From NCBI GenBank assembly GCA_022749815.1, contig JAKIWV010000002.1, positions 320,478 to 384,477 of the forward strand: a DNA stretch of 64,000 bases, given 5' to 3'. Positions 41,989 to 49,450 of the stretch are shown in pieces (position 1 is the first letter of the stretch; every line of letters starts with the position of its first letter). The translations under genes were made by a program, and so were the position numbers. The notes under the pieces were generated by a model. It had not been told where the DNA came from. It saw nothing but the letters and a program-made list of their open reading frames with translations, and did not search any database. The DNA is from Thermoplasmata archaeon. GTDB lineage: Archaea; Thermoplasmatota; Thermoplasmata; Lutacidiplasmatales; UBA184.

Positions 41989-42657
41989 ATGCGAGGTGTT
42001 GTCAAATGGACCGTAGCGGCGACGGTCGAAGCCTTGCGAAGAGTCAACACTCCCGCCTACTTCAGAGCAAGCGAGAGGGGTTACCAAGGTTGGTTAGCCA
42101 CCGCTCTAGAGTCCGCATATGGCCAAATGGGCCTTTTAGAAGGGGGTTTGATAGTTGAACAGGAAAATCAGAAAATTTCCGCGTTCCATTCGAGCACCGA
42201 TCGTCCAGACATCATTGTGCACATCCCCCGGCTCGCCGACACCGTGCGCGCGGCCAAGCAAGGAAATTTGGCAGTCTACGAACTAAAAATGAACGCTGGC
42301 CGATCAGACGGGCGGAAAGACATCCAGAAGTTGGAAAGGTTGACAAGTGAGATGCGATACCCGGTCGGGTTCTTTGTGAACGTTGGAGCAACGCGGATTG
42401 CCATGCAGGACTGGGTTCACCTAACAGACGAACGGATCCACGTTTTAGCACCGAGGCTGGCTGAATCTTCCGTAGAGCTCGACCACTGGTGGCTCGACGG
42501 TCCTCGGAACAAGCAAAGGGTTGAGACTCTTCCACTGGATGGACGGTCCTCGACCTGGCCTGCCTTCGAGGACCTAGTCCAGTCTGCCCCCTCAAGCTCC
42601 CGCCGGTGGACTCAACGAGTGCATCGCCATTCTGTTGCACATCGTCGAGCTCCGTAA
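41989..42657 (+). CDS. PD-(D/E)XK nuclease-like protein
   Basis: A 222-residue protein. Arg-Pro-Asp-Ile-Ile-Val-His-Ile-Pro is followed by Gly-Asn-Leu-Ala-Val-Tyr-Glu-Leu-Lys-Met-Asn-Ala-Gly, giving the Asp ... Glu-x-Lys core of the restriction nuclease fold. The C-terminal 60 residues are variable. It may act alone or with the two-gene unit on its left, from which it is divergent. No methyltransferase is adjacent. Confidence 0.65.
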   Translation: MRGVVKWTVAATVEALRRVNTPAYFRASERGYQGWLATALESAYGQMGLLEGGLIVEQENQKISAFHSSTDRPDIIVHIPRLADTVRAAKQGNLAVYELKMNAGRSDGRKDIQKLERLTSEMRYPVGFFVNVGATRIAMQDWVHLTDERIHVLAPRLAESSVELDHWWLDGPRNKQRVETLPLDGRSSTWPAFEDLVQSAPSSSRRWTQRVHRHSVAHRRAP

Positions 42658-42673
42658 CTCGAGCGGATTATTC

Positions 42674-42693
42674 AACCGTATGGGGATTGCACG
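42674..42693. repeat. Half-preserved copy of the dispersed inverted repeat
   Basis: The spacer and right arm read TGGGGA-TTGCACG, matching the consensus, but the left arm has decayed. It lies between convergent units and right at the left edge of the TGT/Ogg/QueC/TIR operon. Confidence 0.5.
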
Positions 42694-42745
42694 GTCCCAT
42701 CTGAAAGGGGCAAGAGAGAGATGATCTTCTCATGTAAGATAGCGC

Positions 42746-43189
42746 TCACAGCAAGTAGATGCTCAGCCCGACGAAAAGGGCTAAGAGTGCCAGGGGAACT
42801 AGAGACTCCACGTAAGTACTGGACGTGTAAAGAGGTGTGTCGGAAGCTGTGGGGTTTTCAGAGCCAGTCGTACGGTACTTCCACTCGACGGTGAAGATAG
42901 CTGCGGGCAAGCGGGTTTCGAGACGATTGATTACGTAGAATTTAGCACGGTTCAACTGATTGGAGGCATAGATTGCCGCGAGCCATGAAGTTGCAACAAC
43001 CACCCCAATTAGGCTGATCCACGGCGCAATCTTGGGGGGGATTATAGGAGTTCCGACGAAGGTCCCGCCAATCCCTATTCCAGCCACTGAGAGGAGGACT
43101 GACATCAGGACTAGGTAGAATTCGTTCATGGTTGCGCGCCGTTCGCTAACGGCATCAGCGCGTTCGACCGCAAGCTTGTACTGTTTCAA
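42746..43189 (-). CDS. RipA-like small membrane protein, last gene of the TGT/QueC/TIR operon
   Basis: A 147-residue protein. It begins with Gln-Tyr-Lys-Leu-Ala-Val-Glu-Arg-Ala-Asp-Ala-Val-Ser-Glu-Arg-Arg, a pattern I recall from the RipA-family octameric membrane proteins, and has hydrophobic helices at about residues 22-45, 53-75 and 125-147. The family is often found beside TIR-like or other immune proteins, which fits its place 93 bp downstream of the TIR-like gene. It could be the membrane effector of the system. The assignment is from memory of the pattern and is tentative. Confidence 0.55.
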   Translation of the reverse strand: MKQYKLAVERADAVSERRATMNEFYLVLMSVLLSVAGIGIGGTFVGTPIIPPKIAPWISLIGVVVATSWLAAIYASNQLNRAKFYVINRLETRLPAAIFTVEWKYRTTGSENPTASDTPLYTSSTYVESLVPLALLALFVGLSIYLL

Positions 43190-43282
43190 CAGGTGTTCTT
43201 TGTACTCGGATCCGTACTCGGCCGGATCGACCGGGAAAAGAGAATCGGGAACTGCAGTGGACTTCTTTGGCGCAGACAGAAC

Positions 43283-43777
43283 TTACCCCTTTTCAAGTTG
43301 GTCACGTATTTCGTCTCGGTTCCAGTTCATGATTTGAGCGTTGTGTTCGATCAACGGAGACGGAATCGGATGCGATTGGTCACGAAAAATGCGGACACCA
43401 ATGACTTGGTGTCCCTGCCGGTAGCTCTCCTCCAGTTCCCAAATCACTGCTTCCCGGGTCGCGGTTTCCGGTCCAATCATGCAAATTGTCAGCGAGGTGA
43501 GACCAATCTGTTGGCGGCAGTTCGATTTCCAAGCCTCATCGAAGGGTTCCTTCACCGAGTAGTCCCGAAATGCCATACCAAAATCTGAATCCTTAGCTTG
43601 AGCGCGGAGCAGATTCACTTGAGGCTGGTCATCCATATGGAAGCTAATAAACACATTTCGTGTTCCAGAGGGGGCGAGCTCTGTCGCCTTAACCTCCTCG
43701 ACGCCCGCCTTGAATAGCTGAAGATTTCTGGAAGTGGACGAGCGTGGCCAACTGCCTCCCCCACCCCCGGCCGTCAT
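43283..43777 (-). CDS. TIR-like domain protein (MTH538/ThsB-like)
   Basis: A 164-residue protein. Residues from about 42 have Arg-Asn-Val-Phe-Ile-Ser-Phe-His-Met-Asp-Asp, then Asp-Tyr-Ser-Val-Lys-Glu-Pro-Phe, Cys-Met-Ile-Gly-Pro-Glu-Thr and Val-Ile-Trp-Glu-Leu-Glu, the order of TIR-like domains of the DUF1863/ThsB group; the Glu in Trp-Glu-Leu-Glu is the likely catalytic or binding residue. Such domains hydrolyse NAD+ or make signalling molecules in Thoeris. The N-terminus is Met-Thr-Ala followed by five Gly. Its ATG overlaps the QueC-like stop codon (ATGA), so translation is coupled. Confidence 0.75.
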   Translation of the reverse strand: MTAGGGGGSWPRSSTSRNLQLFKAGVEEVKATELAPSGTRNVFISFHMDDQPQVNLLRAQAKDSDFGMAFRDYSVKEPFDEAWKSNCRQQIGLTSLTICMIGPETATREAVIWELEESYRQGHQVIGVRIFRDQSHPIPSPLIEHNAQIMNWNRDEIRDQLEKG

Positions 43778-44415
43778 CGTAGAATCCTCTGTCTGACTGC
43801 GAGTTTGGATCTGGATGCAGGTCTTGAGACTTCCTTAAGCTTCTTGAGATCGAGGCAGCTTGAACATCGACCACATGGCCTCGAGGTGCCTAACTGGCAC
43901 GAGTAGGTTGCGCCAAGTGGTGCCCCGGACGACCTCCCCATTTCAGCTACCTCGAGCTTGTTGAACGGTAGCAATGGGGCGATTACTTGAATCTCAGAAC
44001 CAAATGACTCGGACAAGCTCTGTCGAGCGACATCGATGAACCCCTTTGTGGCATCAGGGTAGAGTGCGTTAGCAATGAACCCGAAAGCTATCGTCGTAAA
44101 GCCCTTAGAAAAGGCTACACTTGCCCCGACAGCTGCTAGGATTAAATTTCTACCCGGAAAGAACGGATTACCTCGCCAATGCCTCGATTTTCGAGTTAGG
44201 CCGCTCGGAACCAATTTGAGACCATTTGCCTGTATCCGTACGGGCGTTGGTAAATGTGCTGCTCTACAAAACCGCTTGAGGGCAGCCCACTCTTTGGGCT
44301 CCGCCAGTTGACCGTAGTTGACATGAATCGGCAATACGCGCACGCCATTTCGCTTGAGAAGGAGTAACAAGACCGACGAGTCGACTCCGCCCGACGCGAG
44401 GACCGCAACCTTCAC
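43774..44415 (-). CDS. QueC-like 7-deazaguanine pathway enzyme (CBASS Cap9-type)
   Basis: A 213-residue PP-loop ATPase with Ser-Gly-Gly-Val-Asp-Ser-Ser at residues 8-14 and four zinc-binding cysteines at about 173, 181, 184 and 187 (Cys-x7-Cys-x2-Cys-x2-Cys). QueC converts 7-carboxy-7-deazaguanine to preQ0. No other preQ0 synthesis gene (QueD, QueE, FolE) is in the window, so this copy probably does not serve ordinary queuosine or archaeosine synthesis. It sits between the Ogg-like and TIR-like genes, and the gap to the Ogg stop is only three bases. This is the gene arrangement of cap9 in type IV CBASS. Confidence 0.85.
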   Translation of the reverse strand: MKVAVLASGGVDSSVLLLLLKRNGVRVLPIHVNYGQLAEPKEWAALKRFCRAAHLPTPVRIQANGLKLVPSGLTRKSRHWRGNPFFPGRNLILAAVGASVAFSKGFTTIAFGFIANALYPDATKGFIDVARQSLSESFGSEIQVIAPLLPFNKLEVAEMGRSSGAPLGATYSCQLGTSRPCGRCSSCLDLKKLKEVSRPASRSKLAVRQRILR

Positions 44416-44418
44416 ATT

Positions 44419-45150
44419 TCACTTCTCACGCATGAAGCTCCAAATAGCGAGGTCCAAAGCACCGAGTTCAAGCCCGGTTCTAAAGGCGATCGTCAGAAGC
44501 ACTTCCTCCATAACACAGTAGCTTCCCGATGAAGATGAAAGCGTGATGGCTCGATCCACCGCACCCGCTTCGGCGAGAAAGCGACGAACGTGAACGTCGA
44601 TCACGGCCAAATCCGCCCCATGGCCGATGTTACGAAGAAAATGCGAGGCCTCTTTCATGCCTAGACCCGGCACGTGTTCAACCAAGGCTCTGCGCGCATC
44701 GATGGAGGCTGGAAACCTGCGAAGGAATCCGAGGACTGTCAAAGCCTCCCCTCCGCCGTAAAAAAATAGAGCAGCGCCCTTCAATCGCTCGGCTTTTTGC
44801 CTGGGGAACCGACAGGCACTGTTGTGTTCGGCAAGCTCGTGGTGAAGGCCTCTGACTGACACCTGCGCGGGTGACCGGGCTAGCCGATCCAATATTCCGA
44901 TTTTGTCGAGATTTTGTACACACGCCGCGACGCTCTCCGCGCGAGTCACGGTTGAGAGAATGCACAGGCACAGTTGGTGCCACAACTCCCGTTCACAGTT
45001 TCTTGCATCGCGTCGACTTCGAATGACTTGGCTCATCGCGTTTGAGTAGCGGCTGAGAACACCTAGTGGCAGTATGGCAGCATCGAAATTCGTTGGTTGT
45101 TGCCCAGTTTGTGACAGCACTTCACAATCACCTCGCGGGTTTAACGGCAA
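44419..45150 (-). CDS. Ogg-like HhH-GPD DNA glycosylase/lyase (CBASS Cap11-type)
   Basis: A 243-residue protein; a start at the ATG at 45036 (204 residues) is also possible. The helix-hairpin-helix and Gly/Pro-Asp loop are clear: Val-Pro-Gly-Leu-Gly-Met-Lys-Glu-Ala-Ser-His-Phe-Leu-Arg (Lys near 166) and Leu-Ala-Val-Ile-Asp-Val-His-Val (Asp near 185), the catalytic Lys and Asp of archaeal 8-oxoguanine glycosylases (Ogg2/AGOG type). It overlaps the TGT-like gene by 23 bp if the longer start is used. A base-excision enzyme beside a transglycosylase suggests removal or processing of modified bases. Confidence 0.8.
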   Translation of the reverse strand: MPLNPRGDCEVLSQTGQQPTNFDAAILPLGVLSRYSNAMSQVIRSRRDARNCERELWHQLCLCILSTVTRAESVAACVQNLDKIGILDRLARSPAQVSVRGLHHELAEHNSACRFPRQKAERLKGAALFFYGGGEALTVLGFLRRFPASIDARRALVEHVPGLGMKEASHFLRNIGHGADLAVIDVHVRRFLAEAGAVDRAITLSSSSGSYCVMEEVLLTIAFRTGLELGALDLAIWSFMREK

Positions 45151-46150
45151 TGATTTCCAGAATCTTCCTAGTAAACTCTTTTCCGGTAAATTCCTGCAGG
45201 AAGTCGGGAATCGTGTGATTTCGAATCATTTCTCGGAGTTGCTTCGCAAAGTGCTGATAAAAGAGCAGGTTGTGCAGCAGAGCTAACTCAATGTCGGAAC
45301 CGGGTAAAGATGTGCAAATTGCGCACAAACATCCTGTGCGCTTCAACAGAACAGGATCAGTAAACGTAAGAGACCGTATATCGACGGCGCCCTGCGTCCA
45401 ATCTAGGCTGTCAAAACTGTCGGCGCCAGCGCTGACGAGCGCCCCCATCACTACTGGATTGCCGCAGCCGAGAATGTGGAGCATGGAACCCTCGTCTGAC
45501 GTGTCTAGTAATCGTCGAATTTCTGTGACAGTGCGGACGCGGGCGAGCAAATCAGGGCCGCACTCCCTGTCGGGAACTGCTACTCCGTCGATTGACCGTT
45601 TTGCGATTAGATTTCGGACTTCTTCGAGAATGAAGTCTCTGTTTCGGCCGTGAACAATTTGGATGGTGGTCCCCTTGCGCGGCTCAGATGCATCACTTGA
45701 TTCGGAGTTTCCCGAGTTCTTTGCTGACTCTTTCCCAATTAGTTGCGAGTCGAAGGACATGAGGAAATCAAACGGAACGCTCTTTGAGACAGCGTCATAG
45801 TCCTCGAGTGACCATCCCGGATCGCCCAGCACTTGGGACTCGAACCCTCCGCTGTCGAGAATAACAACGCACCCTCCCTTCTGTAGTCCTCCAACCAAAC
45901 TTGTTGCAGCCGTAATGCCTCCCTTCATGCGCTTCAGGCAGTCATACGCCGAGAGCAAGGCCCTAGGGTACCGGGATTCAAGCAGGAGCCGAAGCATCCC
46001 CTCGACAGGGGCTCCGGTACAAGTCGACGACACTGCCGGGAAGTATGTGGGAGTCGAGAGAGCGGTGGAGATTGCACCAACGCATATGCGCGCGGGCGAG
46101 TGCCGGTAAATCGGGCGAAGACAGCCCACGGGAAACAGTGTAGGCGTCAC
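45128..46150 (-). CDS. TGT-like tRNA-guanine transglycosylase (CBASS Cap10-type)
   Basis: A 340-residue enzyme of the queuine/archaeosine transglycosylase fold. It carries Asp-Ser-Gly-Gly-Phe-Glu at 99-104, Gly-Ala-Asp-Ser-Phe-Asp-Ser at about 242-248, and the zinc site Cys-Leu-Cys-Ala-Ile-Cys at 274-279 with His at 293. It lacks the PUA and other domains of the archaeal tRNA enzyme. TGT exchanges a guanine base for a deazaguanine. It is first in a leftward operon with Ogg-like, QueC-like, TIR-like and RipA-like genes. A DNA or nucleotide substrate is more likely than tRNA. Confidence 0.85.
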   Translation of the reverse strand: MTPTLFPVGCLRPIYRHSPARICVGAISTALSTPTYFPAVSSTCTGAPVEGMLRLLLESRYPRALLSAYDCLKRMKGGITAATSLVGGLQKGGCVVILDSGGFESQVLGDPGWSLEDYDAVSKSVPFDFLMSFDSQLIGKESAKNSGNSESSDASEPRKGTTIQIVHGRNRDFILEEVRNLIAKRSIDGVAVPDRECGPDLLARVRTVTEIRRLLDTSDEGSMLHILGCGNPVVMGALVSAGADSFDSLDWTQGAVDIRSLTFTDPVLLKRTGCLCAICTSLPGSDIELALLHNLLFYQHFAKQLREMIRNHTIPDFLQEFTGKEFTRKILEIIAVKPAR

Positions 46151-46256
46151 CTGGTTAATCTATCATACTGACCGGAACCACGCGACCTTGCGATTGGCAG
46201 ATCTCCTACGAAGGGTCCGTGTTCTAAGCGAGGGTCTATACGAACAAGGCAGAAAG

Positions 46257-46276
46257 GGTGCAATGGGGATTTCAGC
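46257..46276. repeat. Dispersed inverted repeat, first of a doublet
   Basis: GGTGCAA-TGGGGA-TTTCAGC: a perfect left arm and consensus spacer; the right arm is decayed. Confidence 0.7.
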
Positions 46277-46287
46277 TCGCACTCGTG

Positions 46288-46307
46288 GTTGCAAGTCGCA
46301 TTGCAAC
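46288..46307. repeat. Dispersed inverted repeat, second of a doublet
   Basis: GTTGCAA-GTCGCA-TTGCAAC: self-complementary arms (8 bp including flanking bases). The changes in the two arms are compensatory, which keeps the hairpin. Confidence 0.8.
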
Positions 46308-46459
46308 CTAGCTTCCGATGGCGACCCCTCCACGACTATTGCGGACGTCCAACTTGCCCGCCATTCGACGGGGCCATTCGCCGAAGGCGCTCTATGGTTG
46401 GGCGGGCGTTGGTCTGAACACGGCAACCTACGAGCGACTCGGTGCCGAGTGGGGATCAT

Positions 46460-47836
46460 TCATGTCCTGGGGACTCGGCCAAACCTCTTCGCCAGGCCTG
46501 TGGAAGCGACACGTCGCCGTCGGTCCCGGACCCAGACCCAGCCGGCGGCGATCTCGGCTCCGACCAGTTGGACTAGCGCAACTATCCCCATTGTTGGAGG
46601 CAGCCAGAGGAGCGAAGTCAGGACCGGGATGCTCCCGTGGTGGAGCTGCGCCAATAGGCCGGGGCCGGGCATGGGAAGCGTGTAAGTTGAGATGACCTGG
46701 TCCGTGGTGGGCACGTAAACCGCGCTTTCCTGAGAACCATCGCCGTAATCCACAGTGGTCCCGACTAGAGAAAGAGTCGAGAGATTCAAGGTGGAGAGCG
46801 CCAAGGTGCCTACGAGGTAGGCATCGCCGTGCGCCGGGTCCACCAGAATCTGGTTGATGGCGTTAGGGATCGCACAAGAATAGTCGACACAATTGGGGAT
46901 GGAGATCGTAGCTTCGTGCGCTAGCGTACGCGCGTTGAACACGCTGACGCTGCTCACCCAGGTCGGGCTGACTGTCGACGCGAACAGAAGGTTCGACGCT
47001 GGATCTATCGCCAGGGCCACGACGGGATCGGGCAACGATATCGTCGACTCGATCGTCCCGTCGCCGGGACTGACGCTAAGCAACTGCCCCGTCGTTGACG
47101 GAACGATCAAGCTATCGGTTGCCGTATCGAAGACTAAGGTGTACCCGGTCAGGGCAAATCCGCGGGCCGGATTGAATGTCGCGTTTTGGACATGCATCGT
47201 ACTTTCCAGCGTTCCAGTGAGTGGGTCGATGGCCTCGAGGGCGTTGCCTCCCCCCCCGTACATCATGCCGTTCGACGGATCATATGTCATCGCATTCGCG
47301 ACGACTGGGTCCGATACATTGGAGACAATCGAGTTAGTTCGGAAATCCACCGAGAGGATGCTAGTTGGACCGGTCGAGGGGAAACAAGGCACGAAATAAT
47401 CGTTCCCCACCCCAGGAAAGAAGGGGTTCCGGGGATAGCAATCCAGTGGCAGGGGTTGGCCATAGAGGTGGCGGACGGGGTCGATTTCCACTAGAGCGTT
47501 GTGAGTGTTGCTGCACGCGAACGGACAGATGCCCTGCGCTTCGGAGAGGACCATGATGCCTGCCGGTGGAATGTACTCAACCCCGACTGGCACGACACAC
47601 GCCCGCAGGGGATTGGGGGAAGGGCAGTTGAAATTGTCCCAGTAGGAAGTGAGAGTGACCTGTTGAATTGGCGACACCGTGACGAATCCGTGGCCCAAAT
47701 CGAAGCCGCTCGAGCTAGTCGCATGCTCCAGGGACATACGGGCCGCAGCGAATGCTGGAACCACAGGCAAGAGGAGCAGGAGTCCGACAAGGACGGCCGC
47801 TGTAAACGTCGAGGCGCCTCGTGACGAGGCATGCAT
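46460..47836 (-). CDS. Secreted beta-propeller surface protein with C-terminal anchor
   Basis: A 458-residue protein. Residues 1-32 form a signal peptide (Thr-Ala-Ala-Val-Leu-Val-Gly-Leu-Leu-Leu-Leu-Leu-Pro). The body has YVTN-like repeat segments: Gly-Met-Met-Tyr-Gly-Gly-Gly-Gly-Asn-Ala-Leu-Glu, Pro-Ser-Thr-Thr-Gly-Gln-Leu-Leu-Ser-Val, Asp-Pro-Ala-His-Gly-Asp-Ala-Tyr, and Asp-Pro-Ala-Ser-Asn-Leu-Leu-Phe-Ala. A transmembrane helix near residues 405-430 is followed by an Arg-rich end. Such archaeal surface propellers bind ligands or matrix; the partner is unknown. Confidence 0.75.
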   Translation of the reverse strand: MHASSRGASTFTAAVLVGLLLLLPVVPAFAAARMSLEHATSSSGFDLGHGFVTVSPIQQVTLTSYWDNFNCPSPNPLRACVVPVGVEYIPPAGIMVLSEAQGICPFACSNTHNALVEIDPVRHLYGQPLPLDCYPRNPFFPGVGNDYFVPCFPSTGPTSILSVDFRTNSIVSNVSDPVVANAMTYDPSNGMMYGGGGNALEAIDPLTGTLESTMHVQNATFNPARGFALTGYTLVFDTATDSLIVPSTTGQLLSVSPGDGTIESTISLPDPVVALAIDPASNLLFASTVSPTWVSSVSVFNARTLAHEATISIPNCVDYSCAIPNAINQILVDPAHGDAYLVGTLALSTLNLSTLSLVGTTVDYGDGSQESAVYVPTTDQVISTYTLPMPGPGLLAQLHHGSIPVLTSLLWLPPTMGIVALVQLVGAEIAAGWVWVRDRRRRVASTGLAKRFGRVPRT

Positions 47837-47934
47837 GTCTACCTGCGAGGCCGCTCAATCGAATAAGCTAGCAAGCCGGCCTGTCCACCTCTCCAGATTT
47901 CGACCGTTGGCACGACTTCGGTCCGTCCCTCCGA

Positions 47935-47953
47935 GATGCAATGGCATTGCAAC
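47935..47953. repeat. Dispersed inverted repeat (5-nt spacer)
   Basis: GATGCAA-TGGCA-TTGCAAC: arms near consensus with a one-base shorter spacer. It lies between divergent genes (47836 leftward, 48062 rightward), where a terminator would not be expected. Confidence 0.7.
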
Positions 47954-48061
47954 CTCGCTGCGGTTTGCCGAGGCCCTATCGAGGTTGGCGATCGCCGACC
48001 CGGGATTCAGAGCTCAACGTTCACACGCTCCGCAGGGGTTATGTAATACGTTTATACTTAC

Positions 48062-48283
48062 GTGATGATCATGACTAAGCTGACCGTTCGACGCACGGGA
48101 AACTCGTTGGCGGTTCCGCTCCCCCGTGCGCTGGTGCGGAGCCTAGGAGTCGCCGAAGGCGACGTGCTGAATGTGGAGCTCGAGCGAGTGCCCGATCTCC
48201 TTCGGCTCGCTGGAACCCTGAAGGGCCGGATCACGGCGGACGAGTTCACCCGGTTGAGCAACGAAGGGGAGGACATTGACTGA
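48062..48283 (+). CDS. AbrB-type antitoxin (VapB-like)
   Basis: A 73-residue protein (GTG at 48062; ATGs at 48065 and 48071 are alternatives). It has the AbrB swapped-hairpin pattern Leu-Thr-Val-Arg-Arg-Thr-Gly-Asn-Ser-Leu-Ala-Val-Pro-Leu-Pro-Arg and Glu-Gly-Asp-Val-Leu-Asn-Val-Glu-Leu. It precedes and overlaps a PIN toxin gene. AT-rich sequence (atgtaatacgtttatactt) just upstream could hold the promoter. Confidence 0.8.
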   Translation: MMIMTKLTVRRTGNSLAVPLPRALVRSLGVAEGDVLNVELERVPDLLRLAGTLKGRITADEFTRLSNEGEDID

Positions 48284-48650
48284 TTTCCTCGCGGACAGCT
48301 ACGCGTTCGTCGGGTTGTTCGAAGGGAATGAACGGTACGTCCGGATTTTCCGCCACCGATCCGTCGTCACGACGGCTCTCAACGTTCTCGAGGTATACGC
48401 GACCCTCCTCCGTCGAATCGAACGGAAAGAGGCCCGATCCCACGCCTTGGCCCTAATCCGGCTCGTGTGCGAGATTCCCTCCGAGGTTGCGATCGCTGCC
48501 GGTGAATTTCGACAGACGATGAGGGATCGGCATAGAGACTGCTCCTACATCGACGCGTGGGGGTACGCCTCCGCTCAAGCCCTCGGGGTACGCTTCCTCA
48601 CGGGGGATCCGGGGTTCAAGGGACTCGAGAACGTCGAGTTCGTGCGTTAA
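48276..48650 (+). CDS. VapC-type PIN-domain toxin
   Basis: A 124-residue protein starting at TTG 48276, eight bases before the antitoxin stop. Leu-Ala-Asp-Ser-Tyr-Ala-Phe-Val provides the first acidic residue, Asn-Val-Leu-Glu-Val-Tyr the second, and Ser-Tyr-Ile-Asp-Ala-Trp-Gly-Tyr-Ala and Leu-Thr-Gly-Asp-Pro-Gly-Phe the later ones. It is the ribonuclease of a VapBC pair. Confidence 0.8.
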   Translation: MTDFLADSYAFVGLFEGNERYVRIFRHRSVVTTALNVLEVYATLLRRIERKEARSHALALIRLVCEIPSEVAIAAGEFRQTMRDRHRDCSYIDAWGYASAQALGVRFLTGDPGFKGLENVEFVR

Positions 48651-48734
48651 CTCGCGGCGGTCGCTTTAACGGGTCAGTAATGACGTCGTCAGCCTCGTAA
48701 ATTTCGATCCGGGAAACGAATCGGAGTTGTAGAG

Positions 48735-48754
48735 GGTGCAAACGGCATTGCACC
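48735..48754. repeat. Dispersed inverted repeat
   Basis: GGTGCAA-ACGGCA-TTGCACC: both arms are perfect. Confidence 0.9.
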
Positions 48755-48830
48755 TACACGGCGGTTCGGGCCTTCAAACCGGCTTGCGTGAACTGATATC
48801 AGCGACCGACCTCGGACCTTGCGTATCCCA

Positions 48831-49124
48831 ATGTCGGACACTTCCGCAAGCCCCCTGCCTTCCGGCCCTCAGCCGTGTCGAATCTGCGGCAAGCCGATGG
48901 AAAGGGGTTACCTTTCCGGCGATTCTGTTCGCCCGCTCACGCCGGCGAATCTGGTTTGGACCGTAGAGCAGACGGGCGAGATTGACGATCTGACCTCTGC
49001 GGGGATGTTCGCTTGGAGCAAATCACCTAAGATTCCCGGGTTTCAATGCGAGGAATGCGGAATAGTCGAGCTCCACCTGAAATCGGAAAACCTCCGAGAA
49101 GAGGCGGAAGACAGAGAAGAGTAA
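48831..49124 (+). CDS. Small zinc-ribbon protein (DUF6487-like)
   Basis: A 97-residue protein from the ATG at 48831. Residues 16-30 read Cys-Arg-Ile-Cys-Gly-Lys-Pro-Met-Glu-Arg-Gly-Tyr-Leu, then further on Phe-Gln-Cys-Glu-Glu-Cys-Gly: a CxxCG...CxxCG zinc ribbon as in DUF6487-type proteins. The acidic C-terminus is variable. The function is unknown. Confidence 0.7.
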   Translation: MSDTSASPLPSGPQPCRICGKPMERGYLSGDSVRPLTPANLVWTVEQTGEIDDLTSAGMFAWSKSPKIPGFQCEECGIVELHLKSENLREEAEDREE

Positions 49125-49450
49125 CTTTGTCACGTTGGAGCGAGGCACCCTCACGTAGACCTCCCACCGGTCGTGCCGGGGTTGCAACGGAAATTGCACC
49201 CTCGCGGTGTAGCTGAAGCGCGTCAGGGGGGCCTCAGAGAACCCCCTCCTTTGGAAAGGGTCAGCGACAGCCAGCTGAACTCTTAGTCCAGTTAAGGGCC
49301 CCTTCCTCGAAGCTCCGTCGGACCGTTGTGGGACTGCCGCAATTGGGCTAGACCAAGCAATCTCGGTCAGGATCGATGCGAGGGTCGATTTCGGACCGGA
49401 CCAGAAGGGTTCGTTCGCCTTCCATGCGAGCCAGGATCCGCGAACGCCCT
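49125..49450. other. Intergenic region with repeat
   Basis: This 326-bp stretch is between the zinc-ribbon gene and the convergent membrane-protein gene. It holds the repeat at 49181-49200; no other element was seen. Confidence 0.5.
49181..49200. repeat. Dispersed inverted repeat
   Basis: GTTGCAA-CGGAAA-TTGCACC: one mismatch in the left arm. Confidence 0.85.

Larger units (their letters stand above)
46151..46459. other. Intergenic region with a repeat doublet
   Basis: This 309-bp stretch holds two copies of the dispersed repeat 30 bp apart (46257-46276 and 46288-46307) and nothing else recognisable. Confidence 0.6.
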
